From Desulfopila aestuarii DSM 18488 (GTDB lineage: Bacteria; Desulfobacterota; Desulfobulbia; Desulfobulbales; Desulfocapsaceae), in the NCBI GenBank assembly GCA_945863875.1, contig CAMBBS010000001.1, positions 211,993-275,992 on the forward strand: a DNA stretch of 64,000 bases, read 5' to 3'. A program made the translations under genes and the position numbers. This document shows, piece by piece, positions 1 to 8,348 of this stretch. Under the pieces are notes generated by a model. The model worked only from the letters and a program-made list of their open reading frames with translations. It was not told the origin of the DNA and ran no database searches. The first letter of the stretch is position 1. Every line of letters starts with the position of its first letter.

Positions 1-339
1 CTGGACGACGCCGTCGGCCGGGGCCAAGAGATCATTTTCCATCTTCATTGCTTCAAGGACCAAAAGCACCTGGCCCTTCTTGACACTCTCGCCGAGGTTG
101 ACCAGCACCTGCAGGACGGTTCCCGGCATGGGCGCAATGACATTGCCTGGAGCGGCAGCCCCGTCTGTGCTGGCTGCGGCGGGTTTTGGCTGCGGCTGTG
201 CTGCCGGTTTTGGCAAAACGTGTGCCGGCGCCGCCGGGGCAGCTTGGGCCACTTCCGGCCGAGAGATTGCCTCTTCGGCCAGTTCTTCGATTCCTACCCT
301 GTATTCGCTCCCGTTGACAACAACTCTGAACATTTTCAT
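1..339 (-). CDS. Biotin carboxyl carrier protein (biotinyl domain), C-terminus cut by window edge
   Basis: Visible part is the N-terminal 113 codons. It starts MKMFRVVVNG, continues through an Ala/Pro-rich linker of about 40 residues, then enters a biotinyl-lipoyl domain with the biotinylation motif EAMKMEN. This layout is that of the biotin carrier subunit of Na+-pumping decarboxylases (MmdC, OadA C-terminus) and of stand-alone BCCPs. It would carry CO2 from the carboxyltransferase encoded by the third gene of the operon. It follows the OadG-like gene by 19 bp on the same strand. The gene continues beyond base 1, so length and the following gene (a membrane beta subunit would be expected) are unknown. 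Confidence 0.88.
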   Translation of the reverse strand, partial: MKMFRVVVNGSEYRVGIEELAEEAISRPEVAQAAPAAPAHVLPKPAAQPQPKPAAASTDGAAAPGNVIAPMPGTVLQVLVNLGESVKKGQVLLVLEAMKMENDLLAPADGVVQ

Positions 340-358
340 CTATGCGACCTCCGTTAGT

Positions 359-775
359 TTATAATCTGTTGTTCATCTGCTCAATAATTCCTGCCCGATT
401 CCAGGCGGGGGAGCGATCGTCAAGTTTTTCGATATTTTTGATAACTATACTATCCACCGACGTTTTCAGTTTCATGGCAATGACAGCGGCGATGACCGCC
501 ACAAGTTCGTTGTCATCCCGGTGGCTTTCCTCTGTGCCGGCCGTTGGCTGTTGTGCTCTCGGGCCGATTGGCATGGGCTCATCTGGCGCCGTCTTTTTCC
601 TGTTGAGAATCTTGTCCATCCAGGAAATGATGAACTGCAGGATGATAAGCGCAGCGAAAGTAATGCCCATCCCCAGTATGGTGGTGATAAGCCCGGCGGC
701 AAGTTTGTCCGAAATCGATAAGGACTGCATGACCTCTGGATCCGCAAAACGAGCCAGCAGTTCGGTTACAATCAT
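359..775 (-). CDS. OadG/MmdD-like small membrane subunit of a sodium-pumping decarboxylase
   Basis: 138 residues. One hydrophobic helix at about residues 25-50 (LAAGLITTILGMGITFAALI) is followed by a Pro-rich stretch and a soluble tail containing AVIAAVIAMKL. This is the pattern of OadG gamma / MmdD delta subunits, which anchor the carboxyltransferase to the membrane beta subunit and help assembly. The start has a strong AGGAGG site 8 bases upstream. It sits 15 bp after the carboxyltransferase gene and 19 bp before the biotin carrier gene, so the three are co-transcribed. The family is fast-evolving; the assignment rests on topology, the C-terminal AVIAA motif and the neighbours. Confidence 0.78.
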   Translation of the reverse strand: MIVTELLARFADPEVMQSLSISDKLAAGLITTILGMGITFAALIILQFIISWMDKILNRKKTAPDEPMPIGPRAQQPTAGTEESHRDDNELVAVIAAVIAMKLKTSVDSIVIKNIEKLDDRSPAWNRAGIIEQMNNRL

Positions 776-790
776 GTTTTTCTCCTCCTG

Positions 791-2338
791 TTAGAGTGGG
801 ATGTTGCCGTGCTTTTTGGCCGGACGTTTTTCCCGTTTACCTTCAAGCATATTGAAGGTGTCGATAATTCTCTGGCGGGAAGTACTTGGTTCGATAACAT
901 CATCAACAAAACCCCGTTCCGCCGCTTTGTAGGGGGTGGCGAATTCGGCCGCATACTCCTCGAGTATTTTCTGTTTGGTCGCCACCTTGTCTTCAGCGTT
1001 GGCAATGTCGTTTTTAAAAATGATGTTTACCGCCCCCTCTGAGCCCATAACCGCAACTTCGGCGGACGGCCAGGCGAAGACCATGTCCGCGCCAAGGGAT
1101 TTGGAGCACATGGCGACATAGGCGCCGCCATAGGCCTTGCGGGTAATAAGGGTCACCTTGGGCACCGTTGCCTCGCTGTAGGCGTAGAGAATTTTTGCCC
1201 CGTGCCGGATGATTCCCCCGTATTCCTGGTTTGTACCGGGGAGGAATCCCGGGACGTCGACGAAGGTCAGCAAGGGAATGTTGAACGCGTCGCAGGTTCT
1301 GATGAATCTGGAGGCCTTGTCACCCGCGTTCATATCCAGGCAGCCGGCCATGACCTTTGGCTGGTTAGCGACTATGCCGACCGATTTGCCGTTGATCCTG
1401 GCAAAGCCGGTTATCAGGTTGGTGGCAAAATAGGTCTGGTATTGCATGAAATCCCCATCGTCGACAATAAGATGAATGATATCGAGAATATCGTATGGTT
1501 TGTTCGGGTTGTCCGGAACCAGGTCATTGAGTTCGCTGATGTGTCTGTTGATATCGCTGCGCAGGGGGCGGGTGGGGCTTTTCTCCATACTGTTTGATGG
1601 GAGATATTGGATCAATCTTCTGATATCCGCGAGGCATTGTTGCTCGGAATCGGCGATGAAATGAACATTGCCGCTGACACTGTTGTGCGTCATCGCCCCC
1701 CCGAGTTCCTCCGCGGATACTATTTCCCCGGTAACTGTTTTTATGACCTGGGGGCCGGTGATGAACATCTGGGAAGTTTTGTCGACCATGAAAATGAAAT
1801 CGGTAAGGGCCGGCGAATAGACCGCCCCGCCGGCACACGGTCCCATAACCGCGGATATCTGCGGAATGACGCCGGAGTAAATGGAATTTCTGTAAAAAAT
1901 ATCGCCGTAGCCGGACAGGGCATCGACCGCTTCCTGGATTCTGGCCCCTCCGGAATCGTTCAGGCCGACAATAGGCGCGCCGACCTTGGCGGCACTGTCC
2001 ATGGCCTTGACTATTTTTCTCGCGTGCATTTCCCCCAGGGCGCCGCCTGTTATGGTGAAATCCTGGGAAAAGGCAAAGACCACCCGGCCCTCGACTTGAC
2101 CGTATCCGGTGACGACCGATTCGCCCTCAAAATCGAGCTTATCCATGCCGAATCGGGTGCATCTGTTTTTAACGAAGGCATCTATCTCGATGAAGGTGCC
2201 TTCATCAAAAAGGTGGAGGAGCCGCTCTCTTGCGGTCATTTTGCCGCTGGCATGCTGTTTTTTTATCCGCGCCTCCCCTCCCCCCAAGGCTATTTTTTCT
2301 TTTTTGGTGTGCAGGAGTGTTCTTTTTTCCAAGGACAT
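791..2338 (-). CDS. mmdA: Acyl-CoA carboxyltransferase, methylmalonyl-CoA decarboxylase alpha / propionyl-CoA carboxylase beta
   Basis: 515 residues, normal for the MmdA/PccB family. Two crotonase-like carboxyltransferase halves are visible: GGGEARIKKQHASGKMTARERL at the N-terminus, the first oxyanion loop (SGGARIQEAVDAL, near residue 125-140) and the second (FVDVPGFLPGTNQEYGGIIRHGAK, near residue 370-390). It moves a carboxyl group between (methyl)malonyl-CoA and biotin. The adjacent OadG-like and biotin carrier genes favour methylmalonyl-CoA decarboxylase coupled to Na+ export, or the same complex serving propionate metabolism, over a soluble carboxylase. No biotin carboxylase gene is visible. 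Start has AAGGAG 8 bases upstream. Confidence 0.85.
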   Translation of the reverse strand: MSLEKRTLLHTKKEKIALGGGEARIKKQHASGKMTARERLLHLFDEGTFIEIDAFVKNRCTRFGMDKLDFEGESVVTGYGQVEGRVVFAFSQDFTITGGALGEMHARKIVKAMDSAAKVGAPIVGLNDSGGARIQEAVDALSGYGDIFYRNSIYSGVIPQISAVMGPCAGGAVYSPALTDFIFMVDKTSQMFITGPQVIKTVTGEIVSAEELGGAMTHNSVSGNVHFIADSEQQCLADIRRLIQYLPSNSMEKSPTRPLRSDINRHISELNDLVPDNPNKPYDILDIIHLIVDDGDFMQYQTYFATNLITGFARINGKSVGIVANQPKVMAGCLDMNAGDKASRFIRTCDAFNIPLLTFVDVPGFLPGTNQEYGGIIRHGAKILYAYSEATVPKVTLITRKAYGGAYVAMCSKSLGADMVFAWPSAEVAVMGSEGAVNIIFKNDIANAEDKVATKQKILEEYAAEFATPYKAAERGFVDDVIEPSTSRQRIIDTFNMLEGKREKRPAKKHGNIPL

Positions 2339-2417
2339 ATTCAGTGCTCCTTTTTCTAGGGTTGTCTGTTTTTCTTGTCGGTCGGTTTGTCGTTATCGGG
2401 GCAGGGCAATACGCGTT

Positions 2418-3053
2418 TTATGCTTGTTCCTGTTGCTGTGGATCCTTTGCGCTGATGTAGCGGATGATATCCGGGTTAACCATACCCTGCCAGACCATTT
2501 CGAAGAGGGTGTTTGCTTCTTCGACAAGGCTGCCCTGTTTGCCCCGTATTATCCACATGAAAAATGATCGTTGAATGAATCCGAGCATAAAATCGAGAAG
2601 AGATCCGGCCCTGACGTTCGGGTTGATAACACCCTGCTGCTGGCCCTTCTTCAGTACATCAATAATCAGGCTTACTCTCCTTTTCTGATCAAAGGATTTA
2701 TCTGTCATCCACGTCTGCATGGGGAGGGTCATGAAGAGAATGCGGCCAAGTTCTTCATGCCGTTCATAGTAATCAAGGTGCAGCCAGAACACTTTTCTGA
2801 GCTTTTCCTTGAGGTCTTCAATACCTTTGAGATGATCCGCTATACGATCGGTCAGCTGGCTCATCCAGATATTGACAAAAGCAAAAAGCAGGTGCTCCTT
2901 GCTTCCGTAATGTTTGTAAATAGTGGTGAAGCTTACGCCGGCCTTTTCGGCAATGACGCGTATACTGGCCTTATGGAAATCGGCGGTGGAAAAAATTTCC
3001 AGCACCGCTTTTTCCAGTCTTTCCTGTACCTCTGGGTTGAGTTCATCTAACAT
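2418..3053 (-). CDS. TetR/AcrR-family transcriptional regulator
   Basis: 211 residues. N-terminal helix-turn-helix typical of TetR (ASIRVIAEKAGVSFTTIYKHYGSKEHLL, residues 30-55), followed by an all-helical ligand domain. It is the first gene of the minus-strand carboxyltransferase cluster, 79 bp ahead of mmdA, and faces the AcuI-like gene across a 511-bp gap. The start codon itself lies inside a 13-bp palindrome that is repeated 215 bp upstream (see the operator entries), which points to autoregulation. By context the ligand may be a short-chain acyl-CoA; this is inference. Confidence 0.88.
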   Translation of the reverse strand: MLDELNPEVQERLEKAVLEIFSTADFHKASIRVIAEKAGVSFTTIYKHYGSKEHLLFAFVNIWMSQLTDRIADHLKGIEDLKEKLRKVFWLHLDYYERHEELGRILFMTLPMQTWMTDKSFDQKRRVSLIIDVLKKGQQQGVINPNVRAGSLLDFMLGFIQRSFFMWIIRGKQGSLVEEANTLFEMVWQGMVNPDIIRYISAKDPQQQEQA

Positions 3054-3059
3054 TGTTAC
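3047..3059 (-). promoter_or_regulatory. Putative TetR operator overlapping the tetR start codon
   Basis: On the minus strand this reads GTAACAATGTTAG, with the tetR ATG inside it. Twelve of 13 bases match the perfect palindrome GTAACAATGTTAC at 3262-3274. A repressor bound here would block transcription or translation of its own gene. Function is inferred from the repeat and position only. Confidence 0.5.
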
Positions 3060-3078
3060 TTTTTGTTGTTTCCCTAAG

Positions 3079-3091
3079 AATAACGGTTATT
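3079..3091. promoter_or_regulatory. Palindrome AATAACGGTTATT upstream of tetR
   Basis: Perfect 13-bp palindrome with a central G, 26 bp upstream of the tetR start. The core AACGGTTA reappears inverted at 3204-3211. Could be a second-type operator or an RNA-polymerase-proximal element; no direct evidence. Confidence 0.35.
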
Positions 3092-3261
3092 GAATTATAT
3101 ATGATAAGTTATTTAAAAAAGTGAAAAAACAAAGAAAAATTCATGGAGAGGTCTTTCTTTTTGATCAAGGTGATATGGTTTTCTCAGAAAATGTTTTTTT
3201 TTATAACCGTTTAAAAATATTGCTTATAAAAATAAATTACTCCTTTTGTGCTCCTTCTCGA

Positions 3262-3274
3262 GTAACAATGTTAC
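3262..3274. promoter_or_regulatory. Putative distal TetR operator, GTAACAATGTTAC
   Basis: Perfect 13-bp palindrome around a central A, matching 12 of 13 bases of the sequence over the tetR start codon. It is placed to control the divergent AcuI-like gene or to loop with the proximal site. Confidence 0.5.
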
Positions 3275-3564
3275 GCTTCCATTTAATGTAAATGCAATTT
3301 GTTTGTCAAGATAAAATAAGAGACGAAGCATCACTGCTTTTGTCAAAATTGCTTAACATGATAAAATCACATAAGAAATATTGAAGATTCCTTAACAGGT
3401 ATCGTCTTGTTTCTTTTTTTGGAAAAAAATTACTATTCTCAAACGGTCCGCTGCGCTATAGTTCAGCAACTGGCACCTTGAGAGACGCGCAGCATCTTCG
3501 ACGCTCTGGGCTGGCTTCTTGACTGGAGTGGGGTGCGGGAAAAAATTATCGGAGGGGAAAGGGT

Positions 3565-4563
3565 ATGGTCCACAACACATATCGGGCTATGGTGGTTGAA
3601 GAAATTGGCGACAAGCGGTTCTCCCGTTCAATCACCGAAAAATCGATAGATCAGTTGCCGGACGGCGAGGTTCTCATCAAGGTCAGCTGGTCCTCCCTCA
3701 ATTATAAAGACGCCTTGTCGGCGAGTGGCAACCACGGCGTGACCAGGAAATATCCGCATACCCCCGGCATCGATGCCTCTGGAGTGGTCGCAGAGAGCCG
3801 CAGTGACGCCTTTCACCAGGGCGATGCGGTTATTGTCACCAGCTATGATCTGGGGATGAATACTTCCGGCGGGTTTGGCCAGTATATCAGGGTCCCGGCC
3901 GCCTGGGTGGTTCCTTTGCCCGCCGGTCTTGATCTCCGGGAGGCCATGGTTTTCGGTACCGCGGGTTTTACCGCCGGTCTGTCGGTCATGGCTCTTTCTC
4001 ACGCTGTTCCCCCCGACAGGGGCGATATCCTGGTGACCGGGGCAACCGGCGGTGTCGGCAGCCTGTCTGTCGCTCTTTTGGCGAAGCTTGGCTATGCGGT
4101 GACCGCGGTCAGCGGTAAACCAGCAGCGGAGCAGTTTCTCAAGGGCCTTGGCGCCCGGAGGATCCTCCCGCGGGCTGAGGCGATGACCGGCCACGAAAGG
4201 CCCCTCTTGAAAACCGTTTGGGCGGGGGTGATCGATACCGTCGGGGGAGAAATTTTAGCATCGGCCATTAAATCCACGGACCTGCGAGGGGTTGTTACCT
4301 GTTGTGGCAATGTTGCCTCACCGGATCTGCCGTTGACGGTTTTTCCCTTTATTCTTCGTGGCGTTTGCCTGGTGGGCATCGACTCCCAGAATTGTCCTAT
4401 GGCCAAGAGACGGAAGGTGTGGCAGCACCTGGCCACCGACTGGAAACCCGCCCAGTTAAACGATATTTGCCGTGAGGTCACGCTGGATCAGCTGGATGAA
4501 CACATTGACCTGATACTCCACGGCGGCCAGACCGGCAGGGTTATTGTAAAAATGGACTCCTAG
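3565..4563 (+). CDS. YhdH/AcuI-family acrylyl-CoA reductase (MDR superfamily)
   Basis: 332 residues, normal for the family. GroES-like N-terminal domain with YKDALSASG and the conserved HTPGIDASGVV-type stretch (residues 48-75), then a Rossmann nucleotide-binding domain with TGATGGVGSLSVALL (near 157-170). The C-terminal YhdH signature GIDSQNCPMAKRRKVW is present. Enzymes of this group reduce acryloyl-CoA to propionyl-CoA with NADPH. No zinc-ligand cysteine cluster is seen, as expected for this subgroup. Start has GGAGGGG upstream. The product would feed the adjacent propionyl/methylmalonyl-CoA machinery, so shared control by the TetR protein is plausible. Confidence 0.85.
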   Translation: MVHNTYRAMVVEEIGDKRFSRSITEKSIDQLPDGEVLIKVSWSSLNYKDALSASGNHGVTRKYPHTPGIDASGVVAESRSDAFHQGDAVIVTSYDLGMNTSGGFGQYIRVPAAWVVPLPAGLDLREAMVFGTAGFTAGLSVMALSHAVPPDRGDILVTGATGGVGSLSVALLAKLGYAVTAVSGKPAAEQFLKGLGARRILPRAEAMTGHERPLLKTVWAGVIDTVGGEILASAIKSTDLRGVVTCCGNVASPDLPLTVFPFILRGVCLVGIDSQNCPMAKRRKVWQHLATDWKPAQLNDICREVTLDQLDEHIDLILHGGQTGRVIVKMDS

Positions 4564-4626
4564 CAGTTGGGTGAGACGACACGCTCACAGGTGTCAAAAG
4601 GAAAAACTGAAAAAACAGGAAACGTT

Positions 4627-5580
4627 ATGAAAAGAACTGGTTTTGTGTATGATGATAGATATCTCCTGCACGATACAGGGGGCTATCATCCTGAATCGCC
4701 TGAACGTTTAAAAGCTATTCACCAGAGACTCTCCGCGTCGGGTGTGCTTGAAAAACTCACCCTGATAGAGGCCGACAGAGCCAATCAGCGATGGATAGAG
4801 ACAGTCCATAATATTCACTATATCATGCGTTTTGATGAGGCCTGTATCTCCGGTTTGAGTGAATTCGAACATCCTGATAACGCCATTTGCCGGGAAACCT
4901 GCGACATCGCCTTTCTGGCTGTCGGGGGGGTGCTGAAAGCCATTGACCTGATCATGAAAGGCGAGATCGATAATGCCTTTTGCGCAGTCCGTCCTCCCGG
5001 TCACCATGCGGAGGTTGATAAGCCCATGGGGTTCTGTTATTTCAACAACGTGGCGATTGCGGCGAGGTATGTACAGAAGCAATACGGTATAGAGCGAGTG
5101 GCTATTATCGATTTCGATGTCCACCATGGCAACGGTACGCAGCATATATTCGATCGGGATGCCAGCGTCTTCTATTATTCCATCCACGAACATCCCTCTT
5201 TTGCCTATCCGGGAACCGGCAGAGAGTTCGAGGTAGGCATCGGTGAGGGCAATGGCTATACCGTTAATTCTCCGGTACTGCCGGGCAGGGGTGATGACGA
5301 GTACCGACGGCTGATTATGCAGGACCTTGTTCCGGCAGTTAAAAAATTCAAACCCGAATTTATTATCCTGTCCGCCGGCTTCGACGCCCACGAAAGTGAT
5401 CTGATGTCCGGCACCAGCCTGTCCACCGATGGATACGATTTTGTTTCTGAAGTAATCATGAATCTGGTGAATCGATTTACCGGCGGCCGGGTTGTGTCCG
5501 TTCTCGAAGGCGGTTATAATCTCGATGTCTTGCCCATTTTGGTTGAAAATCATATCAAGATGCTGGCGGCAATCAAGTAA
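4627..5580 (+). CDS. Histone deacetylase family protein (acetoin utilisation / acetylpolyamine amidohydrolase-like)
   Basis: 317 residues from the ATG at 4627; the longer frame from TTG 4567 lacks family homology at its start, while MKRTGFVYDDRYLLHD is the usual beginning. Zn-hydrolase motifs are intact: RPPGHHAEVDKPMGFCYFNN (His pair), DFDVHHGNGTQ (Asp/His ligands), and SAGFDAHESDLM (Asp ligand). These enzymes remove acetyl groups from lysine or small amines in the cytoplasm; the bacterial substrate is usually unknown. It lies 63 bp after the reductase and 58 bp before the CBS protein, all on one strand, so a shared transcript is possible. Confidence 0.88.
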   Translation: MKRTGFVYDDRYLLHDTGGYHPESPERLKAIHQRLSASGVLEKLTLIEADRANQRWIETVHNIHYIMRFDEACISGLSEFEHPDNAICRETCDIAFLAVGGVLKAIDLIMKGEIDNAFCAVRPPGHHAEVDKPMGFCYFNNVAIAARYVQKQYGIERVAIIDFDVHHGNGTQHIFDRDASVFYYSIHEHPSFAYPGTGREFEVGIGEGNGYTVNSPVLPGRGDDEYRRLIMQDLVPAVKKFKPEFIILSAGFDAHESDLMSGTSLSTDGYDFVSEVIMNLVNRFTGGRVVSVLEGGYNLDVLPILVENHIKMLAAIK

Positions 5581-5638
5581 GGGATGCAGCCGGCTTCAGT
5601 TCAGTTCCTGAGATAAAGAAGAATTTTTTGGAGGTATT

Positions 5639-6319
5639 ATGTTTGTAGGCGATAGAATGTCCAAAGACCTTATCACTGCTGGTCCGGAAATGACGATCTT
5701 TGACGCGCAAAAATTAATGGTGGAGAAAGGTATCCGCCATTTGCCGGTTATTGACGGGGCCGGAAAGCTTATCGGTATTGTCAGCGACCGCGACATGCGC
5801 GATTGCATGCCGTCGACCCTGCTGAAAAAACCGGACTATGACATTACTCTGGGAAAAATAGGTAATCATCCCATCGGCGATATCATGACCAAAAACCCGA
5901 TGGCGATATATGCCTATTACACCCTCCAGGACACCCTGCTGGTGATGCAGCAACGAAAGGTCGGCGCCCTGCCGGTGATCGATGAAGAAGGTTATCTGAA
6001 AGGGATTTTGTCCACGCGGGACCTTTTGAGGGCGTTTGTCAACATCATGAATATCGATGAACCCGGCAGTCTGTTATGCATTCAAGTAAAGGAACAGCGC
6101 GGGCAGATGAAGAAAATTGTCGATATCATAACAGAAGAAAATATTTCCCTCGGCAGCGTCCTGGTGGCCAGGTTCTGGGATAAGGACAAAAGGGCGATCT
6201 TCCCTTATCTCCTGACCAACAATGTTATCAACGTGAAAAAGAAACTGCTGCAGGCCGGTTTTGAGCTGATCGATCCTATGGAATGGTATCTCGATCAGTT
6301 GCCCAAGAAAACCGCGTGA
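5639..6319 (+). CDS. CBS-domain pair protein with C-terminal ACT-like domain
   Basis: 226 residues. Two CBS motifs (residues 5-65 with RHLPVIDGAGKLIGIVSDRDMRD, and 80-140 with VGALPVIDEEGYLKGILSTRDLL) are followed by an ACT-like segment of about 70 residues (LCIQVKEQRGQMKKIVDIITEENISL). CBS pairs bind adenosyl nucleotides and ACT domains bind small ligands, so it is probably a sensor or regulator subunit (AcuB-type). Good GGAGG upstream. A paralogue of the same architecture lies at 42079-42720. Confidence 0.85.
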   Translation: MFVGDRMSKDLITAGPEMTIFDAQKLMVEKGIRHLPVIDGAGKLIGIVSDRDMRDCMPSTLLKKPDYDITLGKIGNHPIGDIMTKNPMAIYAYYTLQDTLLVMQQRKVGALPVIDEEGYLKGILSTRDLLRAFVNIMNIDEPGSLLCIQVKEQRGQMKKIVDIITEENISLGSVLVARFWDKDKRAIFPYLLTNNVINVKKKLLQAGFELIDPMEWYLDQLPKKTA

Positions 6320-6345
6320 ACATGACCGGTCCGATGGCGTAGGGC

Positions 6346-6387
6346 AGGCGGGATAGGGAGCTGCGCATTGTCTGCCGCATCCCGCCT
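6346..6387. terminator. Inverted repeat between convergent genes (possible terminator)
   Basis: Perfect 9-bp arms AGGCGGGAT / ATCCCGCCT separated by 24 bases, between the ends of the CBS gene and the convergent secreted-protein gene. No T-run follows on either strand, so intrinsic termination is uncertain. Confidence 0.3.
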
Positions 6388-6445
6388 CTGAGCGGACTGG
6401 ACCAATCTTTGTTTGTGCAACGGCAAAGAGAATGGCCAGGCACCC

Positions 6446-6937
6446 TCAATCGGAGGCCAATTCCTTTGCCAGTTCTTCGGGACTCATGTTCCAAAAAGGG
6501 TAGCCGTCTTTTGTCAGACGGACCTTGAACACAAAACTGTCACCTTGTTTAACCTTGGCCGCCATAAAGACATCCTGGCCGTCTATCACCGCCCAGCTGC
6601 CGCTGACCTTGGTTTTCGTCCCCTTGCGAATGCCGGTTTGATCGGCGCTGCTAAAGGCTACAGGACAGAGATGCACGAGAGTCTTTTCGCCGCCCTCTTC
6701 GAGGATGAATGCTGTTCCCGGGTCCATCCCGGGCAGCGGTGTGACCTCCTTGAATTGCACAATCTGGCCTTTAAGAGAATCTCTTTCTTTTGAATTGTAA
6801 TAGCCATTATAGGTGGAATCGACTTCCCAACCACCATAGCCGGCTTTTTCGGCCGCTTGTGCCGCCGTGCAAAAAACGAAGAAGAGAGCTAGAGATAGAC
6901 AGCGATTCAGCAGGTTTTTCCGCAGTAAGGTATGCAT
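6446..6937 (-). CDS. Secreted protein of unknown function, possible OB-fold
   Basis: 163 residues from the ATG at 6937, chosen because GGAG sits 7 bases upstream; the longer frame adds 12 residues without a site. Signal peptide: NLLNRCLSLALFFVFCTAAQA, cleavage probably after AQA. The mature part begins EKAGYGGWEVDSTYNGYYN and has alternating beta-like segments (LKGQIVQFKEVTPLPGM, KTLVHLCPV, KTKVSGSW, DVFMAAKVKQGD) that resemble an OB-fold. One free Cys in the mature part. Family not recognised. Confidence 0.65.
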   Translation of the reverse strand: MHTLLRKNLLNRCLSLALFFVFCTAAQAAEKAGYGGWEVDSTYNGYYNSKERDSLKGQIVQFKEVTPLPGMDPGTAFILEEGGEKTLVHLCPVAFSSADQTGIRKGTKTKVSGSWAVIDGQDVFMAAKVKQGDSFVFKVRLTKDGYPFWNMSPEELAKELASD

Positions 6938-7006
6938 GGTTATTCTCCGTAAAAAATAGTCAACGACACTCATAAAACCTTGTGGAATGTTAGTGAGACG
7001 AAATAA

Positions 7007-8140
7007 TCACCATTCTCTGTTTTGTCTGAAAAAATCCTCCAGAAAAAGCTTCCGCCATCCGTCTGTCTGCCGCAGCTGCTTCAAGTCGTCTGTTTTCGTG
7101 GTATTGAGTGTTTTTACAAGGAGTTTTAGTTCTGAACTGTTGCCGAGCAGGCCCGGGGCAATACCCAACAATTCGCATTTTAACGCGATCAATTTGTGGA
7201 GTTTTTCCAACCCGGCTTTCTCTTTGCTGCCGAGGCGGATGGAACAGGAGGGCTCGGGGTAGGTCGACTGCTTTTGTGCCAGGGTGGTCTGGGTGATTGC
7301 CACAATATTTTCCCCGTATTTTGCTGCCGCTCTTTCCGAGAGCCCTGCTGTTTTCAGATCGATGGCACTGACCGGCTTTTGTCTGGCGATCTCAAGGAGT
7401 AGAGTGTCTTTAATGACATGGCCCCGGGGCCGGTCTATTTTCCTGGCCACACCTTCACGCCAGGTCGTCAGATTCCTGAGAAGAGCCAAGCCTTGCCTGT
7501 CGAGATGACTGTTGCCTCTGATTTTGAGGAATCGTTCATTGTCGGGCGGACCGGAATAGCATGCCGGATTGTTGAGCAGGTTGAGTTCTTCCTGCAGCCA
7601 GGACTTGATTTTCGGGCCGATTATACGAGTCAGCAGGACGACTCTCACCGCCCGCAGGTATCGGACATCGTTCTGGGCGTATTCTGTCTGTTTATCGCTC
7701 AGGGGCCGTTGGAGCCAGTCTGTCCGGGTCTCTTCCTTGGAAAGATGTATGTCGAGTAATTCCTTCACCAGGTTTCCGAGAGAAAGTGTATAGGGCAGAT
7801 TGGAAAACCCTGCTGCCAACCGGGTGTCGAAAATATTTTGTGGTGTCGCTCCCGTCGCCCGCTGCAGGATAGCCAGATCCTGCGGCGCGTCATGGAGAAT
7901 TTTGATGACCCCCCTGTCGGAAAGCAGTTTTCCCAGGGATTGCAGATTTTTTATGGCGATGGGGTCGACGAGATAGCAATCTTCGTCGGATAATGCTATC
8001 TGGATGAGGCCAAGCTGCGGGTAGTAGGTCCGTTCCCAAACGAATTCTGTATCCAGTGCGACAGCGTCGGTGTTTCGAGCTTGTTGTACCAGTCTGTCCA
8101 GGTCCGCTTCATTTTGAATGAGGGTTTGTAGTTTTTCCAT
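7007..8140 (-). CDS. rnd: Ribonuclease D
   Basis: 377 residues, the usual length. DEDDy exonuclease domain (residues 1-180): ALDTEFVWERTYYP carries the first Asp/Glu, LHDAPQDLAIL the next Asp, and YAQNDVRYL the final Asp with upstream Tyr. An HRDC domain follows (about 210-290, LLRNLTTWREGVARKIDRPRGHV). RNase D trims the 3' ends of tRNA precursors and other small RNAs. Monocistronic, divergent from yejB. Confidence 0.92.
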   Translation of the reverse strand: MEKLQTLIQNEADLDRLVQQARNTDAVALDTEFVWERTYYPQLGLIQIALSDEDCYLVDPIAIKNLQSLGKLLSDRGVIKILHDAPQDLAILQRATGATPQNIFDTRLAAGFSNLPYTLSLGNLVKELLDIHLSKEETRTDWLQRPLSDKQTEYAQNDVRYLRAVRVVLLTRIIGPKIKSWLQEELNLLNNPACYSGPPDNERFLKIRGNSHLDRQGLALLRNLTTWREGVARKIDRPRGHVIKDTLLLEIARQKPVSAIDLKTAGLSERAAAKYGENIVAITQTTLAQKQSTYPEPSCSIRLGSKEKAGLEKLHKLIALKCELLGIAPGLLGNSSELKLLVKTLNTTKTDDLKQLRQTDGWRKLFLEDFFRQNREW

Positions 8141-8348
8141 ATCTATCCCGTGCCTTGCAGCGGGGTTGGTTGAAATGTTGGAGTGTTCAGCTCGGCTGTG
8201 TCGTTTGTTTTTTGATATATTCTCTGCCTAAAAAGACATAAAGGTTGATAAAAGACAAGAAATATTCTTCTTTTACGCTGTCTATTTGTGAAATTTCTCT
8301 TATTGTTGAACGGAATGAACCGCAGGTTGTAAACTTCCCGGAGAGTAA

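Larger units (their letters stand above)
3060..3564. other. AT-rich divergent control region between tetR and the AcuI-like gene
   Basis: About 500 bp without a credible gene. It is much richer in A/T than the neighbours and holds three palindromic elements: AATAACGGTTATT at 3079-3091, its half-site relative TAACCGTT at 3204-3211, and GTAACAATGTTAC at 3262-3274. Promoters for both the leftward tetR-mmdA cluster and the rightward reductase gene must lie here, but no -35/-10 pair is good enough to call. Confidence 0.5.

Noticed and set aside
1607..2359. 250-codon plus-strand frame
   Set aside because: Shadow of mmdA on the other strand, which has full family motifs and a ribosome site.
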